Positions 1-8,630 of a DNA stretch of 31,562 nucleotides are shown one piece after another. This stretch comes from Bacteroidales bacterium UBA4179. GTDB lineage: Bacteria > Bacteroidota > Bacteroidia > Bacteroidales > Dysgonomonadaceae. Under the pieces are notes generated by a model. The model did not search any database, was not told the DNA's origin, and saw only the letters and a program-made list of their open reading frames with translations. The translations under genes and the position numbers were made by a program. The DNA is taken from positions 10,273-41,834 of the forward strand of contig DFUT01000003.1 of assembly GCA_002381125.1 (NCBI GenBank), in the 5' to 3' direction. Position 1 is the first letter of the stretch. Every line of letters begins with the position of its first letter.

Positions 1-1085
1 CCTGCCATATCTTGATAGACGACACCCGTAGATGTGGTATTTCTCACCGTTTCATCTGTATAGGAATAATCCGAACAATGAACAGCCGTCACAAAAAATG
101 AAAACGGGTAGCGTTTGTTCCCAATCAAGAATCGCTTACCGCCGGAAAAACCGTAGCTGTGATTCAGCGGCACACTCACCGACGAAGGATCGAGACTATT
201 CGAAAAGTCGTAAACCTGTAAATTTGGCGAGGGTCGTTTTTTATTGGATATCCCCGCATAATTCACACCATGTTGTTTCAACAAATCGGATCCGATGGTT
301 TTTGTGTTAACCCCTCCGGAAACATCCAAAGCAAATGAAGCATCGATAACCTGCTCTTTGGTCGATATATCGATAATTGCACCTCCCACATCTCCATAAC
401 TGCTTCCTCTAAACACCTTGCCAACTTCGATGTTTTGAATGACATCTTTACCGAAAAAAGCGAGTGAAATATTTTTATATTCAGGGTCTTCCGATGGGAC
501 AGGAAAACCGTTAAGTGTAGTAACATTGTAGCGATCGCCCAAACCACGTACAAAAACATTCTTTACCCCCTCCTGTTTAGATATTCCGGATAGGGTGGTT
601 ACTGCTGCTTCTGCGTTTCCCAAACCCTTCCTCGAGAGTTCCTTTGCGCCTACGGATTGAGTGGCGACCAGCGCCTTTCTTTGTTCCAACAATAAGATAT
701 TCTCGCTTTCGCGGTTGACCTTTGCTACCACTTCCACTTCATTCAGAGCATATTCGTTGGGGAGCAATGCAAAGTCGACAATCGTTTCCCGGTTTTGTTT
801 AATAATTACATCGGATTTGATTTGGGAACGGTATGCTACATACGATGCCTTAAGTCGCACCCTCCCTACACCTACATTATGAATAACGAAATTGCCATCC
901 GGATCGGATGCTGTACCATTTGTAGTACCTTCGACAAGAATCGAAGCGCCTATCAGCGGTTCGTTGGTTTTGGAATCGACAATTCTTCCTTTTATGATTC
1001 CGGTTTGAGCAAAAATGTCTGTCGCACTTACAAAACACAATAGGATGACAGCTAATTTCGATAATGTTGATTTTCTCTTAAACAT
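1..1085 (-). CDS. TonB-dependent outer-membrane receptor, N-terminal part (cut by window edge)
   Basis: Reading the minus strand from the ATG at 1085 gives 361 codons open to the window edge, so the C-terminal barrel lies outside. Residues 1-27 form a signal peptide ending near IFA|QTG. Residues 30-115 are a carboxypeptidase-regulatory-like beta-sandwich (GRIVDSKTNEPLIGA...DPDGNF), the N-terminal extension typical of Bacteroidetes SusC/RagA-type receptors. A plug domain follows at about 125-235, with the motif SGISKQEGVKNVFVRGLG and then LNGFPVP and GDVGGAIIDI. Such receptors import large or scarce nutrients across the outer membrane using TonB energy. The substrate cannot be told, and no SusD partner is visible because the downstream side is missing. 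It diverges from pyrB. The family call is firm; any more specific role is unknown. Confidence 0.93.
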   Translation of the reverse strand, partial: MFKRKSTLSKLAVILLCFVSATDIFAQTGIIKGRIVDSKTNEPLIGASILVEGTTNGTASDPDGNFVIHNVGVGRVRLKASYVAYRSQIKSDVIIKQNRETIVDFALLPNEYALNEVEVVAKVNRESENILLLEQRKALVATQSVGAKELSRKGLGNAEAAVTTLSGISKQEGVKNVFVRGLGDRYNVTTLNGFPVPSEDPEYKNISLAFFGKDVIQNIEVGKVFRGSSYGDVGGAIIDISTKEQVIDASFALDVSGGVNTKTIGSDLLKQHGVNYAGISNKKRPSPNLQVYDFSNSLDPSSVSVPLNHSYGFSGGKRFLIGNKRYPFSFFVTAVHCSDYSYTDETVRNTTSTGVVYQDMA

Positions 1086-1493
1086 TCTATCTTCTCTTTT
1101 TTTGTTGCAAAGCTCGGTTTTTATTGTTACAAACCCATTAAGAAAAAATTACATTATCGTTAAGTTTTATATAACAATCAAATATCGCGCTTATACCCTG
1201 TCTATTAATCCAACATACAACGGTTTATTAAAAACAATGGGTGACGGTTATCTTGCGCGTTTCAAAAATCATTAAACATTTTATACAAAGAATAACCCCG
1301 TTCGTCTGAAACCACAAGGAGCTTGGGTAGAAGAACAGCGAACGAAACAGTGTGTTGCGCGACAGAAAAAATCGCACATCCGACAACCTGTAATGTTAAA
1401 TATTATTTATTCAACGAATTACGACTTTTTATACACCCTCTTTTTTTCTATTTTTGTGGTCGACAAAAATCCACTTCAATGGAAATACTCCCT
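1086..1493. other. Divergent intergenic region, TonB receptor / pyrB
   Basis: This is 408 bases between two divergent genes. An open frame runs through it in frame with pyrB from a TTG at 1323, but its residues do not resemble ATCase and the pyrB promoter lies downstream of it. The pyrB promoter sits at 1426-1456. A bipartite hairpin at 1300-1344 is described among the findings. No tRNA, recognised riboswitch or convincing terminator was seen. No full-consensus -7 box was found for the receptor gene; the nearest matches (for example GAGCTTTG close to its start) have one mismatch and poor -33 spacing. Confidence 0.6.
1426..1456 (+). promoter_or_regulatory. pyrB promoter (Bacteroidetes type)
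   Basis: The -7 box TATTTTTG at 1449-1456 matches TAnnTTTG fully. A TTTT at 1426-1429, 19 nt upstream, is a 3/4 match to the -33 TTTG. Transcription should start near 1463, leaving about 30 nt of leader before the ATG at 1494. That is too short for an attenuator, and it excludes the longer upstream reading frame. Confidence 0.6.
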
Positions 1494-2411
1494 ATGAAAC
1501 CCAAAAGTCTGGTTGATATTAACGACTACAACAAAGATGATATTTTGCGCATACTTAACAATGCTGCTAAATTCAAAGCCAATCCCGATAGAGATTTTTT
1601 AAAAGGAAAAGTTTGCGCAACGCTCTTCTTTGAACCTTCTACGCGTACTCGTCTAAGTTTCGAAACAGCAATCAATCGCCTACAAGGACGCGTTATCGGT
1701 TTCTCCGATACGGCAACGAGTAGTTTGACCAAAGGCGAGTCATTGAAAGATACCATAATGATAGTCAGCAATTATGTTGATCTTATCATCATGCGTCACT
1801 ATTTGGAAGGATCGGCACGATATGCTTCCGAAATTTCACCTGTTCCCATTATCAATGCGGGCGACGGTTCCAATCAACATCCAACACAAACGTTGCTCGA
1901 TTTGTTTTCCATTTACGAAACGCAAGGAACACTCGAAAATCTCACCATCACCGTTGTTGGTGACCTCAAATACGGTCGTGCCGTACATTCGTTGATCGAG
2001 GGGTTGTCTTACTTTAATCCGACCTTCAATTTTGTAGCTCCGGAAGAGCTTAAAATCCCCGAGAAATATAAAACGTTCTGCGATAAAAAAGGCATCCGGT
2101 ACAAGGAATTTGCCGAGTTTTCAATCGAAGCTATCAATAGTGCCGACATTTTGTACATGACACGCGTACAACGTGAACGTTTTACCGACCTCATGGAATA
2201 CGAAAAAGTAAAAAATGTATATGTGCTCCACAACGATATGCTGAAAAATTCAAAAGACAACTTGAAAGTATTGCATCCGCTTCCACGAGTAAAAGAAATT
2301 GACCAGGATGTGGACGATAATCCCAAAGCATATTATTTCCAACAAGCAAGAAACGGCATGTTTACACGCCAGGCCGTAATTTGCGATCTGATGAGGATTG
2401 AAGTGGTATAA
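1494..2411 (+). CDS. pyrB: Aspartate carbamoyltransferase, catalytic subunit
   Basis: It makes carbamoyl-aspartate from carbamoyl phosphate and aspartate, the committed step of pyrimidine synthesis in the cytoplasm. The protein is 305 residues, the usual catalytic-chain length. Visible motifs are the carbamoyl-phosphate loop STRTR at 49-53, the 80s loop with K80 and K85, GDLKYGR, and HPLPR near the C-terminus. An open frame extends upstream to a TTG at 1323 and there is another ATG at 1479. I chose 1494 because its N-terminus (MKPKSLVDI...) lines up with the family start and lies just after the promoter. pyrI follows after 31 nt, so the enzyme is probably the regulated dodecamer. Identity is very secure; the start is fairly secure. 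Confidence 0.96.
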   Translation: MKPKSLVDINDYNKDDILRILNNAAKFKANPDRDFLKGKVCATLFFEPSTRTRLSFETAINRLQGRVIGFSDTATSSLTKGESLKDTIMIVSNYVDLIIMRHYLEGSARYASEISPVPIINAGDGSNQHPTQTLLDLFSIYETQGTLENLTITVVGDLKYGRAVHSLIEGLSYFNPTFNFVAPEELKIPEKYKTFCDKKGIRYKEFAEFSIEAINSADILYMTRVQRERFTDLMEYEKVKNVYVLHNDMLKNSKDNLKVLHPLPRVKEIDQDVDDNPKAYYFQQARNGMFTRQAVICDLMRIEVV

Positions 2412-2442
2412 TACACAGAAAAAAGACAAAAAATAGAAACCT

Positions 2443-2892
2443 ATGAGAAAAGCATTACAAGTAGCTGCTCTCGAAAATGGCACCGCCATTGACCACATTC
2501 CGCCACAAGCATTATTTAAAGTGGTGTCGTTATTGCAGTTGCAACAGCTCAATAATCGAATTACTATTGGGAATAATCTAAGGAGCAGCAAAATAGGGAA
2601 AAAGGGCATCATTAAAGTGGCCGACAAATTTTTCGAAGAAGACGAAATTAATCGTATCGCTTTAGTAGCACCCAACGTAACACTGAATATTATAAAAAAC
2701 TATGAGGTAATTGAAAAGAAAAAAGTTATATTACCCAATGAAATTATTGGAATCGTAAAATGCAATAATCCGAAATGCATCACCAACAACGAACCGATGA
2801 AAACTCGTTTTCATATCATTGACAAAGAGAAAGTAGAGCTACAATGCCACTATTGTGAAATTAAAATAAAAAAAGAGGAGATTATTTTATGA
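2443..2892 (+). CDS. pyrI: Aspartate carbamoyltransferase, regulatory subunit
   Basis: This is the regulatory chain that binds nucleotides (CTP/ATP in the well-studied enzyme) and docks on PyrB through a zinc domain. The 149-residue protein has the N-terminal effector domain beginning with the family pattern NGTAIDHI, followed by a C-terminal zinc domain. The four zinc cysteines are C107, C112, C135 and C138 (C-x4-C ... C-x2-C), all intact. It lies 31 nt after pyrB. Its stop overlaps the next start as ATGA (2889-2892), so the flavin reductase downstream is probably translationally coupled. The N-terminus is shorter than the E. coli chain's by a few residues, as in other Bacteroidales. Confidence 0.95.
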   Translation: MRKALQVAALENGTAIDHIPPQALFKVVSLLQLQQLNNRITIGNNLRSSKIGKKGIIKVADKFFEEDEINRIALVAPNVTLNIIKNYEVIEKKKVILPNEIIGIVKCNNPKCITNNEPMKTRFHIIDKEKVELQCHYCEIKIKKEEIIL

Positions 2893-3467
2893 TGAAAAAA
2901 GACCTAAAACCGGCAACAATGATTTATCCCCTGCCGGCAGTGATGATTAGTTGTGGAAGTACACCGGAAGAATATAACATTATTACCGCAAGCTGGGTAG
3001 GAACCATTTGCAGCAATCCTCCCATGTGCTATATATCCATACGTCCCGAAAGACACTCGCACGATATTATCAAACGAAACAAAGAATATGTGATTAATCT
3101 CACAACCGAAAAATTGGCAAAAGCAACCGACTGGTGTGGTAACCGCTCCGGACGCAATCATGATAAATTCAAAGAAATGCAGCTTACACCCGGTAAAGCC
3201 ACAGTGGTCAATGCTCCGATTATCGAAGAAGCACCCCTGTCTATTGAATGCAAGGTAAAAGAAATCATTTCGCTAGGGTCGCACGACATGTTTATTTCGG
3301 AGGTGGTCAACATTAAAGCCGATGAGAAATATTTTGATCCGGAAACCGGAAAATTCGATTTGGAACGTGCCAGACCACTTGTTTATGTGCAGAATAAATA
3401 TTATGGATTAGGCCAATTTATCGGTAAATCGGGATGGAGTATACAAAAGAAAGAATCCAACAAATAA
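2889..3467 (+). CDS. Flavin reductase family protein (flavoredoxin-like FMN-binding split barrel)
   Basis: This 192-residue protein has the split-barrel flavin reductase-like fold: TMIYPLPAVMISCGS at 11-25, then NIITASWVGTICSNPPM, a typical pattern near the FMN site. Family members bind FMN and act as NAD(P)H:flavin oxidoreductases or as flavoredoxin-type electron carriers. The natural partner here is unknown. It starts inside the pyrI stop codon (ATGA), so it is co-translated with pyrimidine genes; an ATG directly following (2892) is an equally good start. The context might hint at redox chemistry next to pyrimidine synthesis, but operon membership alone does not show that. No membrane segment or signal peptide is visible. 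Confidence 0.85.
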   Translation: MMKKDLKPATMIYPLPAVMISCGSTPEEYNIITASWVGTICSNPPMCYISIRPERHSHDIIKRNKEYVINLTTEKLAKATDWCGNRSGRNHDKFKEMQLTPGKATVVNAPIIEEAPLSIECKVKEIISLGSHDMFISEVVNIKADEKYFDPETGKFDLERARPLVYVQNKYYGLGQFIGKSGWSIQKKESNK

Positions 3468-3528
3468 ACAGATACAATTAGCTATATTCAATTAGAAATT
3501 TATTGATTATATCAAGCTGTTTGAAATT

Positions 3529-4464
3529 ATGCCTCTGAATTTACCTCACAACTTGCCTGCCATAGATATTTTGAGCAAAGAACATATCTTTGTGATGAGC
3601 GATTTGCGTGCATCCACACAGGATATTCGCCCGCTAAAAATAGCGATTCTCAACCTGATGCCGCTAAAAATAACGACCGAGACCGATTTGATACGATTAC
3701 TTTCCAACTCACCATTGCAGATAGAGATCGATTTCGTTCAGTTGGAAACCCATTTCCCAAAAAATACGCCTATCGAACATCTGATAGAGTTCTATAAACC
3801 TTTTTCGATAATTAAAAAAAATTTTTACGACGGTTTCATCGTTACCGGCGCACCGGTGGAATTAATACCGTTTGAAGAAGTAAACTACTGGCAAGAACTG
3901 ACGGATATTTTTAATTGGGCACAAACCCATGTAACCTCAACGTTTTACATTTGCTGGGCAGCACAGGCAGCTATGTATCACTTTTATGGAATCAACAAAT
4001 ATCCGTTGGAAAAAAAATTATTTGGCGTTTTCAAACACAACATAAACGATCCTTCTTTCCCTCTTTTCAGAGGGTTCGACGATGAATTCTATGTTCCCCA
4101 CAGCAGACACACAACCGTCTGTATCGACGAAATTGAAAAACACCCGGAATTGACCATTTTATCGCAATCCGACGAAGCAGGTGTTTATATTATTTCTTCA
4201 CGTGGTGGTCGAGAATTTTACGTTACAGGGCATTCCGAATATTCACCCCTCACCCTTCATAACGAATACATGCGAGACAAAGAAAGAGGATTAGATTCGG
4301 TGGAGATTCCTAAAAATTACTATCGAAACAACGACCCCTCCCAACCTCCCCTTGTATTATGGCGAAGCCACGCTAATTTGCTATTCATCAACTGGCTGAA
4401 TTATTTTGTTTATCAGGCCACACCTTACGATATAAGTAAAATTGAGGAACTGGGAGATCTATAA
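3529..4464 (+). CDS. metA: Homoserine O-acetyltransferase (MetA family)
   Basis: It acylates homoserine in the first committed step of methionine synthesis. The 311-residue protein keeps MetA numbering exactly: nucleophile C142 in ICWAAQAA, and H235 and E237 in TGHSEY. Residue 111 is glutamate (TGAPVE, residues 106-111). In characterised MetA enzymes E111 marks acetyl-CoA use, whereas the succinyl-CoA enzymes have glycine there. The acyl donor is therefore predicted to be acetyl-CoA, although automatic annotation often says succinyltransferase. It starts 61 nt after the flavin reductase with no terminator or full-consensus promoter in between, so it may be the last gene of the pyrBI transcript. 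No SAM riboswitch fits in the gap. Confidence 0.95.
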   Translation: MPLNLPHNLPAIDILSKEHIFVMSDLRASTQDIRPLKIAILNLMPLKITTETDLIRLLSNSPLQIEIDFVQLETHFPKNTPIEHLIEFYKPFSIIKKNFYDGFIVTGAPVELIPFEEVNYWQELTDIFNWAQTHVTSTFYICWAAQAAMYHFYGINKYPLEKKLFGVFKHNINDPSFPLFRGFDDEFYVPHSRHTTVCIDEIEKHPELTILSQSDEAGVYIISSRGGREFYVTGHSEYSPLTLHNEYMRDKERGLDSVEIPKNYYRNNDPSQPPLVLWRSHANLLFINWLNYFVYQATPYDISKIEELGDL

Positions 4465-4628
4465 TTATGCACAGCCGTTTCTTTATAAAACAAATACACC
4501 TCTTCTTTCCGAAGGAAAACTTAAAAAATTTTTTCTATTTCTATATCTCAAAAAAAATTGCGAAATTTGCATGTTCTATAAACATTCTGTAAATAATTTG
4601 AATTAAATAACATAAAAATCGAAAGTAA

Positions 4629-6284
4629 ATGACTAAAAGTGCTTTACAAATTGCAAGGGCGAGTTATGTACCCAAAATACCCACCGTATTCAAAGGCAAC
4701 ATTCAAATAAAAGAAGGAGCAGCAACCGCATCGGTTGATGATCAGGAAGAAATAAAAAAACTTTTCCCACATATCTACGGTTTGCCTATCCTTACTTTTG
4801 TTGAAGCTGAAGGCCAAGCCGGACTAGACACACCTGTCAATGTAGGAGTAATTTTGTCAGGCGGACAAGCGCCGGGCGGACATAATGTGATAGCCGGAAT
4901 CTATGATGGAATTAAACGTCTGCATCCCGAAAGCAGACTCTATGGTTTTATTTTGGGACCCGCAGGATTGATCAATCATGAATATAAAGAACTCACCGGC
5001 GATATTATCGACGAATATCGCAATACCGGAGGATTCGATATCATCGGCTCAGGACGTACAAAATTGGAAACCAAAGAACAATTCGACAAGGGATTGGAAA
5101 TTCTAAAAAAACTGAATATAAAGGCACTGGTGATTATCGGTGGCGACGATTCAAATACCAATGCATGCGTTCTGGCAGAATACTATCAATCGATTAATGC
5201 CGGCGTACAAGTAATCGGCTGCCCAAAAACAATTGACGGCGACTTGAAAAACGAACAAATTGAAATATCTTTCGGGTTCGATACAGCTTGCAAAGTGTAT
5301 TCGGAACTTATCGGAAATATCGAACGCGATTGCAATTCGTCACGTAAATATTGGCATTTCATAAAAGTAATGGGACGTTCGGCATCGCACATCGCACTGG
5401 AATGTGCATTGCAAACCCATCCCAACATCTGCATCATTTCTGAAGAAATAGAAGCAAAAAAATGGTCACTCGACGATATTGTCGAACACATTGCCGGTAT
5501 TATAGTTGACCGAGAAGAACAAGGACTTGGCTTTGGAACGATCATTATCCCCGAAGGATTGATCGAATTTATCCCTGCAATAAAAGACCTCATTGAAGAG
5601 TTGAACGATTTTTTCGCCCACTCATCGGATGAGTTTAATCTTGTTCGCCGGTCGCAACAGCGCGAATATATCATCAGCAAACTTTCGCCGAAAAATGCAA
5701 AGGTATATGCCGGCCTTCCCGAAAAAGTGGCCAGACAGCTGGCACTCGATCGTGATCCTCACGGCAATGTACAAGTATCCATGATACAAACCGAGGAATT
5801 ACTGTCGAAAATGATAGGAAGAAAATTAGAAGAATGGGCAAAAGAAGGAAAATACAAAGGTAAATTCTCCCCTGTTCATCATTTCTTTGGTTACGAAGGT
5901 CGTTCGGCAGCTCCATCAAATTACGATGCCGATTATTGTTATTCATTGGGATATGCAGCTTCCATGCTTATTGCAGGCGGAAAAACAGGTTATATGGCAT
6001 CTATACAGAATACAACGGCTCCTGCCGACAAATGGGTAGCAGGTGGGATTCCCATAACCATGATGATGAACATGGAACGTCGGAGCGGGAAAATGAAACC
6101 GGTGATCAAAAAAACATTGGTGGATTTGGAAGGTGTTCCATTCAATTATTTTAAAAGTCAGCGAGAAAATTGGGCAATCGAAACAGATTATGTTTATCCC
6201 GGTCCCATTCAATATTTCGGTCCTAGCGAGGTTTGTGATCAACCCACAAAGACACTGCAACTGGAACAAAAAGGAACACTATAA
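4629..6284 (+). CDS. pfp: Diphosphate--fructose-6-phosphate 1-phosphotransferase
   Basis: It phosphorylates fructose 6-phosphate with pyrophosphate instead of ATP, and reversibly, so it serves both glycolysis and gluconeogenesis. The 551-residue length fits the long bacterial/plant-type PPi-PFK clade. Motifs are GGQAPGGHN near residue 78, GGDDSNTNA from G171 (D174 in place of the glycine of ATP-PFKs, the PPi signature), PKTIDGDLKN with K200, D203 and D205 (catalytic loop), and MGRSASH. It appears to be a single-gene unit: 164 nt separate it from metA and a bidirectional terminator follows. That upstream gap is AT-rich, with no full-consensus -7 box. Identity is very secure. Confidence 0.96.
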   Translation: MTKSALQIARASYVPKIPTVFKGNIQIKEGAATASVDDQEEIKKLFPHIYGLPILTFVEAEGQAGLDTPVNVGVILSGGQAPGGHNVIAGIYDGIKRLHPESRLYGFILGPAGLINHEYKELTGDIIDEYRNTGGFDIIGSGRTKLETKEQFDKGLEILKKLNIKALVIIGGDDSNTNACVLAEYYQSINAGVQVIGCPKTIDGDLKNEQIEISFGFDTACKVYSELIGNIERDCNSSRKYWHFIKVMGRSASHIALECALQTHPNICIISEEIEAKKWSLDDIVEHIAGIIVDREEQGLGFGTIIIPEGLIEFIPAIKDLIEELNDFFAHSSDEFNLVRRSQQREYIISKLSPKNAKVYAGLPEKVARQLALDRDPHGNVQVSMIQTEELLSKMIGRKLEEWAKEGKYKGKFSPVHHFFGYEGRSAAPSNYDADYCYSLGYAASMLIAGGKTGYMASIQNTTAPADKWVAGGIPITMMMNMERRSGKMKPVIKKTLVDLEGVPFNYFKSQRENWAIETDYVYPGPIQYFGPSEVCDQPTKTLQLEQKGTL

Positions 6285-6306
6285 ATGAAAGTTCTTTCAT
6301 AGTATG

Positions 6307-6339
6307 AAAAAAAGCGGGATTGAATTTCCCGCTTTTTTT
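6307..6339. terminator. Bidirectional terminator between pfp and ppiD
   Basis: A 13-bp perfect stem (6307-6319 pairing with 6327-6339) has a GC core GCGGGA/TCCCGC and a 7-nt loop. It is flanked by an A-run on the left and a T-run on the right, so it works for both converging genes. Confidence 0.9.
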
Positions 6340-6365
6340 ATATTATGGCATGATCGCAAATCATA

Positions 6366-8501
6366 TCAATAAAAACGATAGCGATAATCTTTTACCGAAA
6401 GCTTATCCTTCAATACCTCCAACGATTGCATCTGCAAACGGTAAGCAATTTCTCCATGAATCGTTTTTTTCTGAACTTTTGGATCGTAAGTTTCTGTGCC
6501 TTGCGTACGATCATTCACATTTACGACAAATACACCCATGTTGCCTTTCGCAGGCCCCATCAATTCATTGAGTGGGGCAAAAGCCGAATAAGCATTCAAT
6601 ATGGGTTCAAACCCTAAACCTGCAATATTGCGGGTATTGAAGTTCACAAATCTTACCGTATCGGGACGTGCATTCATTGACTCGGCATAATCGAACAAAG
6701 ACGTTAAATTTTTAGCGCTCAGCTCGGAAATAACCTTTTCAGCTTTTTTGTCACGCATAAGTTGACCTCGAATTGCGGTTGCCACCTCCGACAAAGGAGC
6801 TATTCCCGCAGAGATCACGTCATCCAACCGTACAACGATTCGTAAATTTGTCAAATCGAATTTTCTCACGACACCCTTTTCTTTTTCATTAAATGCCCAC
6901 TGAATTACTTGACGCGAACCGGGTATTTGTGCAACAGAAAAATCGGTAGAAGATATCGTGAAATTGGGGACAACAGCATATCCCTTTTCTGTGGCCAATT
7001 CAGTGAATTTTTTATTCACATCGGGAAGAGACAAAAATTGATTCAATTCGTTATCAACATTGTTCGATGTTCTTTCACTTACCACTACCGGCATATTAAT
7101 CACTGCCAATTTGTATTTTGTCACAGGCTTTGTTTTCTCTTCCACTTGCACAATAATGTATTGTCCCGGAACCGATATTTTGGTTACTTCTCCTACCGGC
7201 AAGGAAAAAACCGTTTGCACAAAATCTTTTCCGGCCGATGCAATATCGATTTCCCTCACCCATCCGACATCACCTCCATTGGATTGAGGATTCAATTCGT
7301 TAGCTACTTGAGCAAAAGGTTTCCCGCTTTTGATAACAGTGAAAACACTATCGACAAAATTCCTTACCAATGAATCTTGTTCGCTTATTCCGGATGTGGG
7401 TACAACTATCATTCTCAAACGTACCGAGTCGGGAGCAAAAATTTTATCGATCAGTTTATAAATCTGAAAAGAATTCCCTTCACGAACAGGGCCATACATG
7501 TCGCCAATATTGGCCGACGAAACAAAAGAAAGTTGACTCTCTGTCAACACATCTGCCGCCACATATACATCTTGATACGGGGTAGCCGAATACTCGGAGG
7601 CAACTACCGCGGGATTTGTCGATTCCGCAAGTTTTTCTGCGGCTTCCATTGCCTGTGCTTCTATTTCGGCAAAATCCTCATCACTTGGTGTTATTTCCCG
7701 AATAAAATAAGTAATCTTTGCAATAGGGGAATTCAATTTGAAATTTTTCTTATGCTTCTCGTAAAATGCTTTTATTTCACTCTCTTCAACAGTAACCAAT
7801 GTGTCCGGAATGGTATAGTAATTCTGCACCACATAAGTTAAGTCTGCATTTCGTTGCGATAAATTGAATGAAGTCTCGGCCTCCATATCGTTTACCATGA
7901 CCGCACTTGCCAAAAGTGTTCTATATTTTTCTTCGAGACGCTGATATTTGACTAGATTTTCGATAAACAGCCACAACGACTTATACTGTTCGACAAGAGC
8001 TCGTTCTTCCGGTCGAAGAGTCTCCACCGGCGTATTAATGGCCATGAAAAAATTCGCCAACGCTTCCCTGTCATAAATTCCTGTCTTTGGATCCACAAAA
8101 AGCGGCAACTGCATAAGAAGGGGGGATATGTTTTCACCATGTACAAGGTCGTTTATTTCTTCTTTTGAAACCGTTAATCCTAGCTTCTCAGCCTGATTAT
8201 CCAATATGCGTTCTCTAACCATCTGCTGAAAAACCAACTCCTTGATTTGAAGGGAAATATTTTCGTCCAAAGAGCTCTCGCCACTCATCAATTTTTGAAA
8301 ATTTTCCCATTCCGTCACACGGTTAAAATACTCTTCGGTCGAAATAACTTTTCCACTTACTTCAAAAACTTTATCTTGATATTTGCGGAAAAGAGTACTC
8401 CCGGATGTCAAGAGATCGCCCAAAATAAATGCCAACAAAGCGATACCGATGACCGCTATAAGTAATCCGGCTTTGTTCCTAATTTTTTGTAAAGTAGCCA
8501 T
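6366..8501 (-). CDS. PpiD-like periplasmic peptidyl-prolyl isomerase / foldase
   Basis: The 711-residue protein has a short cytoplasmic N-terminus and one membrane anchor at about 13-30 (LLIAVIGIALLAFILG). A SurA-N/PpiD-type chaperone region follows, then a PpiC (parvulin) rotamase domain around 340-450 (SVRLRMIVVPTS ... NGGDVGWV ... VGEVTKI). PpiD proteins help outer-membrane and periplasmic proteins fold after leaving the Sec channel. Parvulin domains of PpiD are often catalytically weak, so the chaperone role may dominate. It has its own -7 box upstream (8567-8574) but lies downstream of the lptC-gldE pair, an arrangement consistent with an envelope-biogenesis cluster. Confidence 0.9.
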   Translation of the reverse strand: MATLQKIRNKAGLLIAVIGIALLAFILGDLLTSGSTLFRKYQDKVFEVSGKVISTEEYFNRVTEWENFQKLMSGESSLDENISLQIKELVFQQMVRERILDNQAEKLGLTVSKEEINDLVHGENISPLLMQLPLFVDPKTGIYDREALANFFMAINTPVETLRPEERALVEQYKSLWLFIENLVKYQRLEEKYRTLLASAVMVNDMEAETSFNLSQRNADLTYVVQNYYTIPDTLVTVEESEIKAFYEKHKKNFKLNSPIAKITYFIREITPSDEDFAEIEAQAMEAAEKLAESTNPAVVASEYSATPYQDVYVAADVLTESQLSFVSSANIGDMYGPVREGNSFQIYKLIDKIFAPDSVRLRMIVVPTSGISEQDSLVRNFVDSVFTVIKSGKPFAQVANELNPQSNGGDVGWVREIDIASAGKDFVQTVFSLPVGEVTKISVPGQYIIVQVEEKTKPVTKYKLAVINMPVVVSERTSNNVDNELNQFLSLPDVNKKFTELATEKGYAVVPNFTISSTDFSVAQIPGSRQVIQWAFNEKEKGVVRKFDLTNLRIVVRLDDVISAGIAPLSEVATAIRGQLMRDKKAEKVISELSAKNLTSLFDYAESMNARPDTVRFVNFNTRNIAGLGFEPILNAYSAFAPLNELMGPAKGNMGVFVVNVNDRTQGTETYDPKVQKKTIHGEIAYRLQMQSLEVLKDKLSVKDYRYRFY

Positions 8502-8566
8502 TGATGATAATCAATATTTAATAGATTTGATCGTTAAAAATTTTTCTTTCAAGGGCACGAAGTTAG

Positions 8567-8598
8567 CAAAAATAAAAGAGATAATCCTTTTTTTAAAA
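8567..8598 (-). promoter_or_regulatory. Promoter for the ppiD-like gene
   Basis: On the minus strand the box TATTTTTG (8574 down to 8567) matches TAnnTTTG fully. A TTTT at 8598-8595 lies 20 nt upstream, a 3/4 match to the -33 element. It is in the 129-nt gap after the gldE-like gene, giving ppiD a separate start site in addition to possible read-through. Confidence 0.5.
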
Positions 8599-8630
8599 AG
8601 AAAAGTATAAATTTAAAATGAAAACAATTT

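Noticed and set aside
1323..1493. N-terminal extension of PyrB from a TTG
   Set aside because: The extra residues match nothing in the family, and the pyrB -7 box at 1449-1456 places the RNA start after most of it.
1086..1493. Cobalamin or other known riboswitch upstream of the TonB receptor
   Set aside because: None of the conserved cobalamin-box sequences was seen on the minus strand, and the receptor plug is not BtuB-like.
4465..4628. Promoter for pfp near GAAATTTG
   Set aside because: The box misses the first T of TAnnTTTG and no -33 element stands at the right distance, so no site was called.
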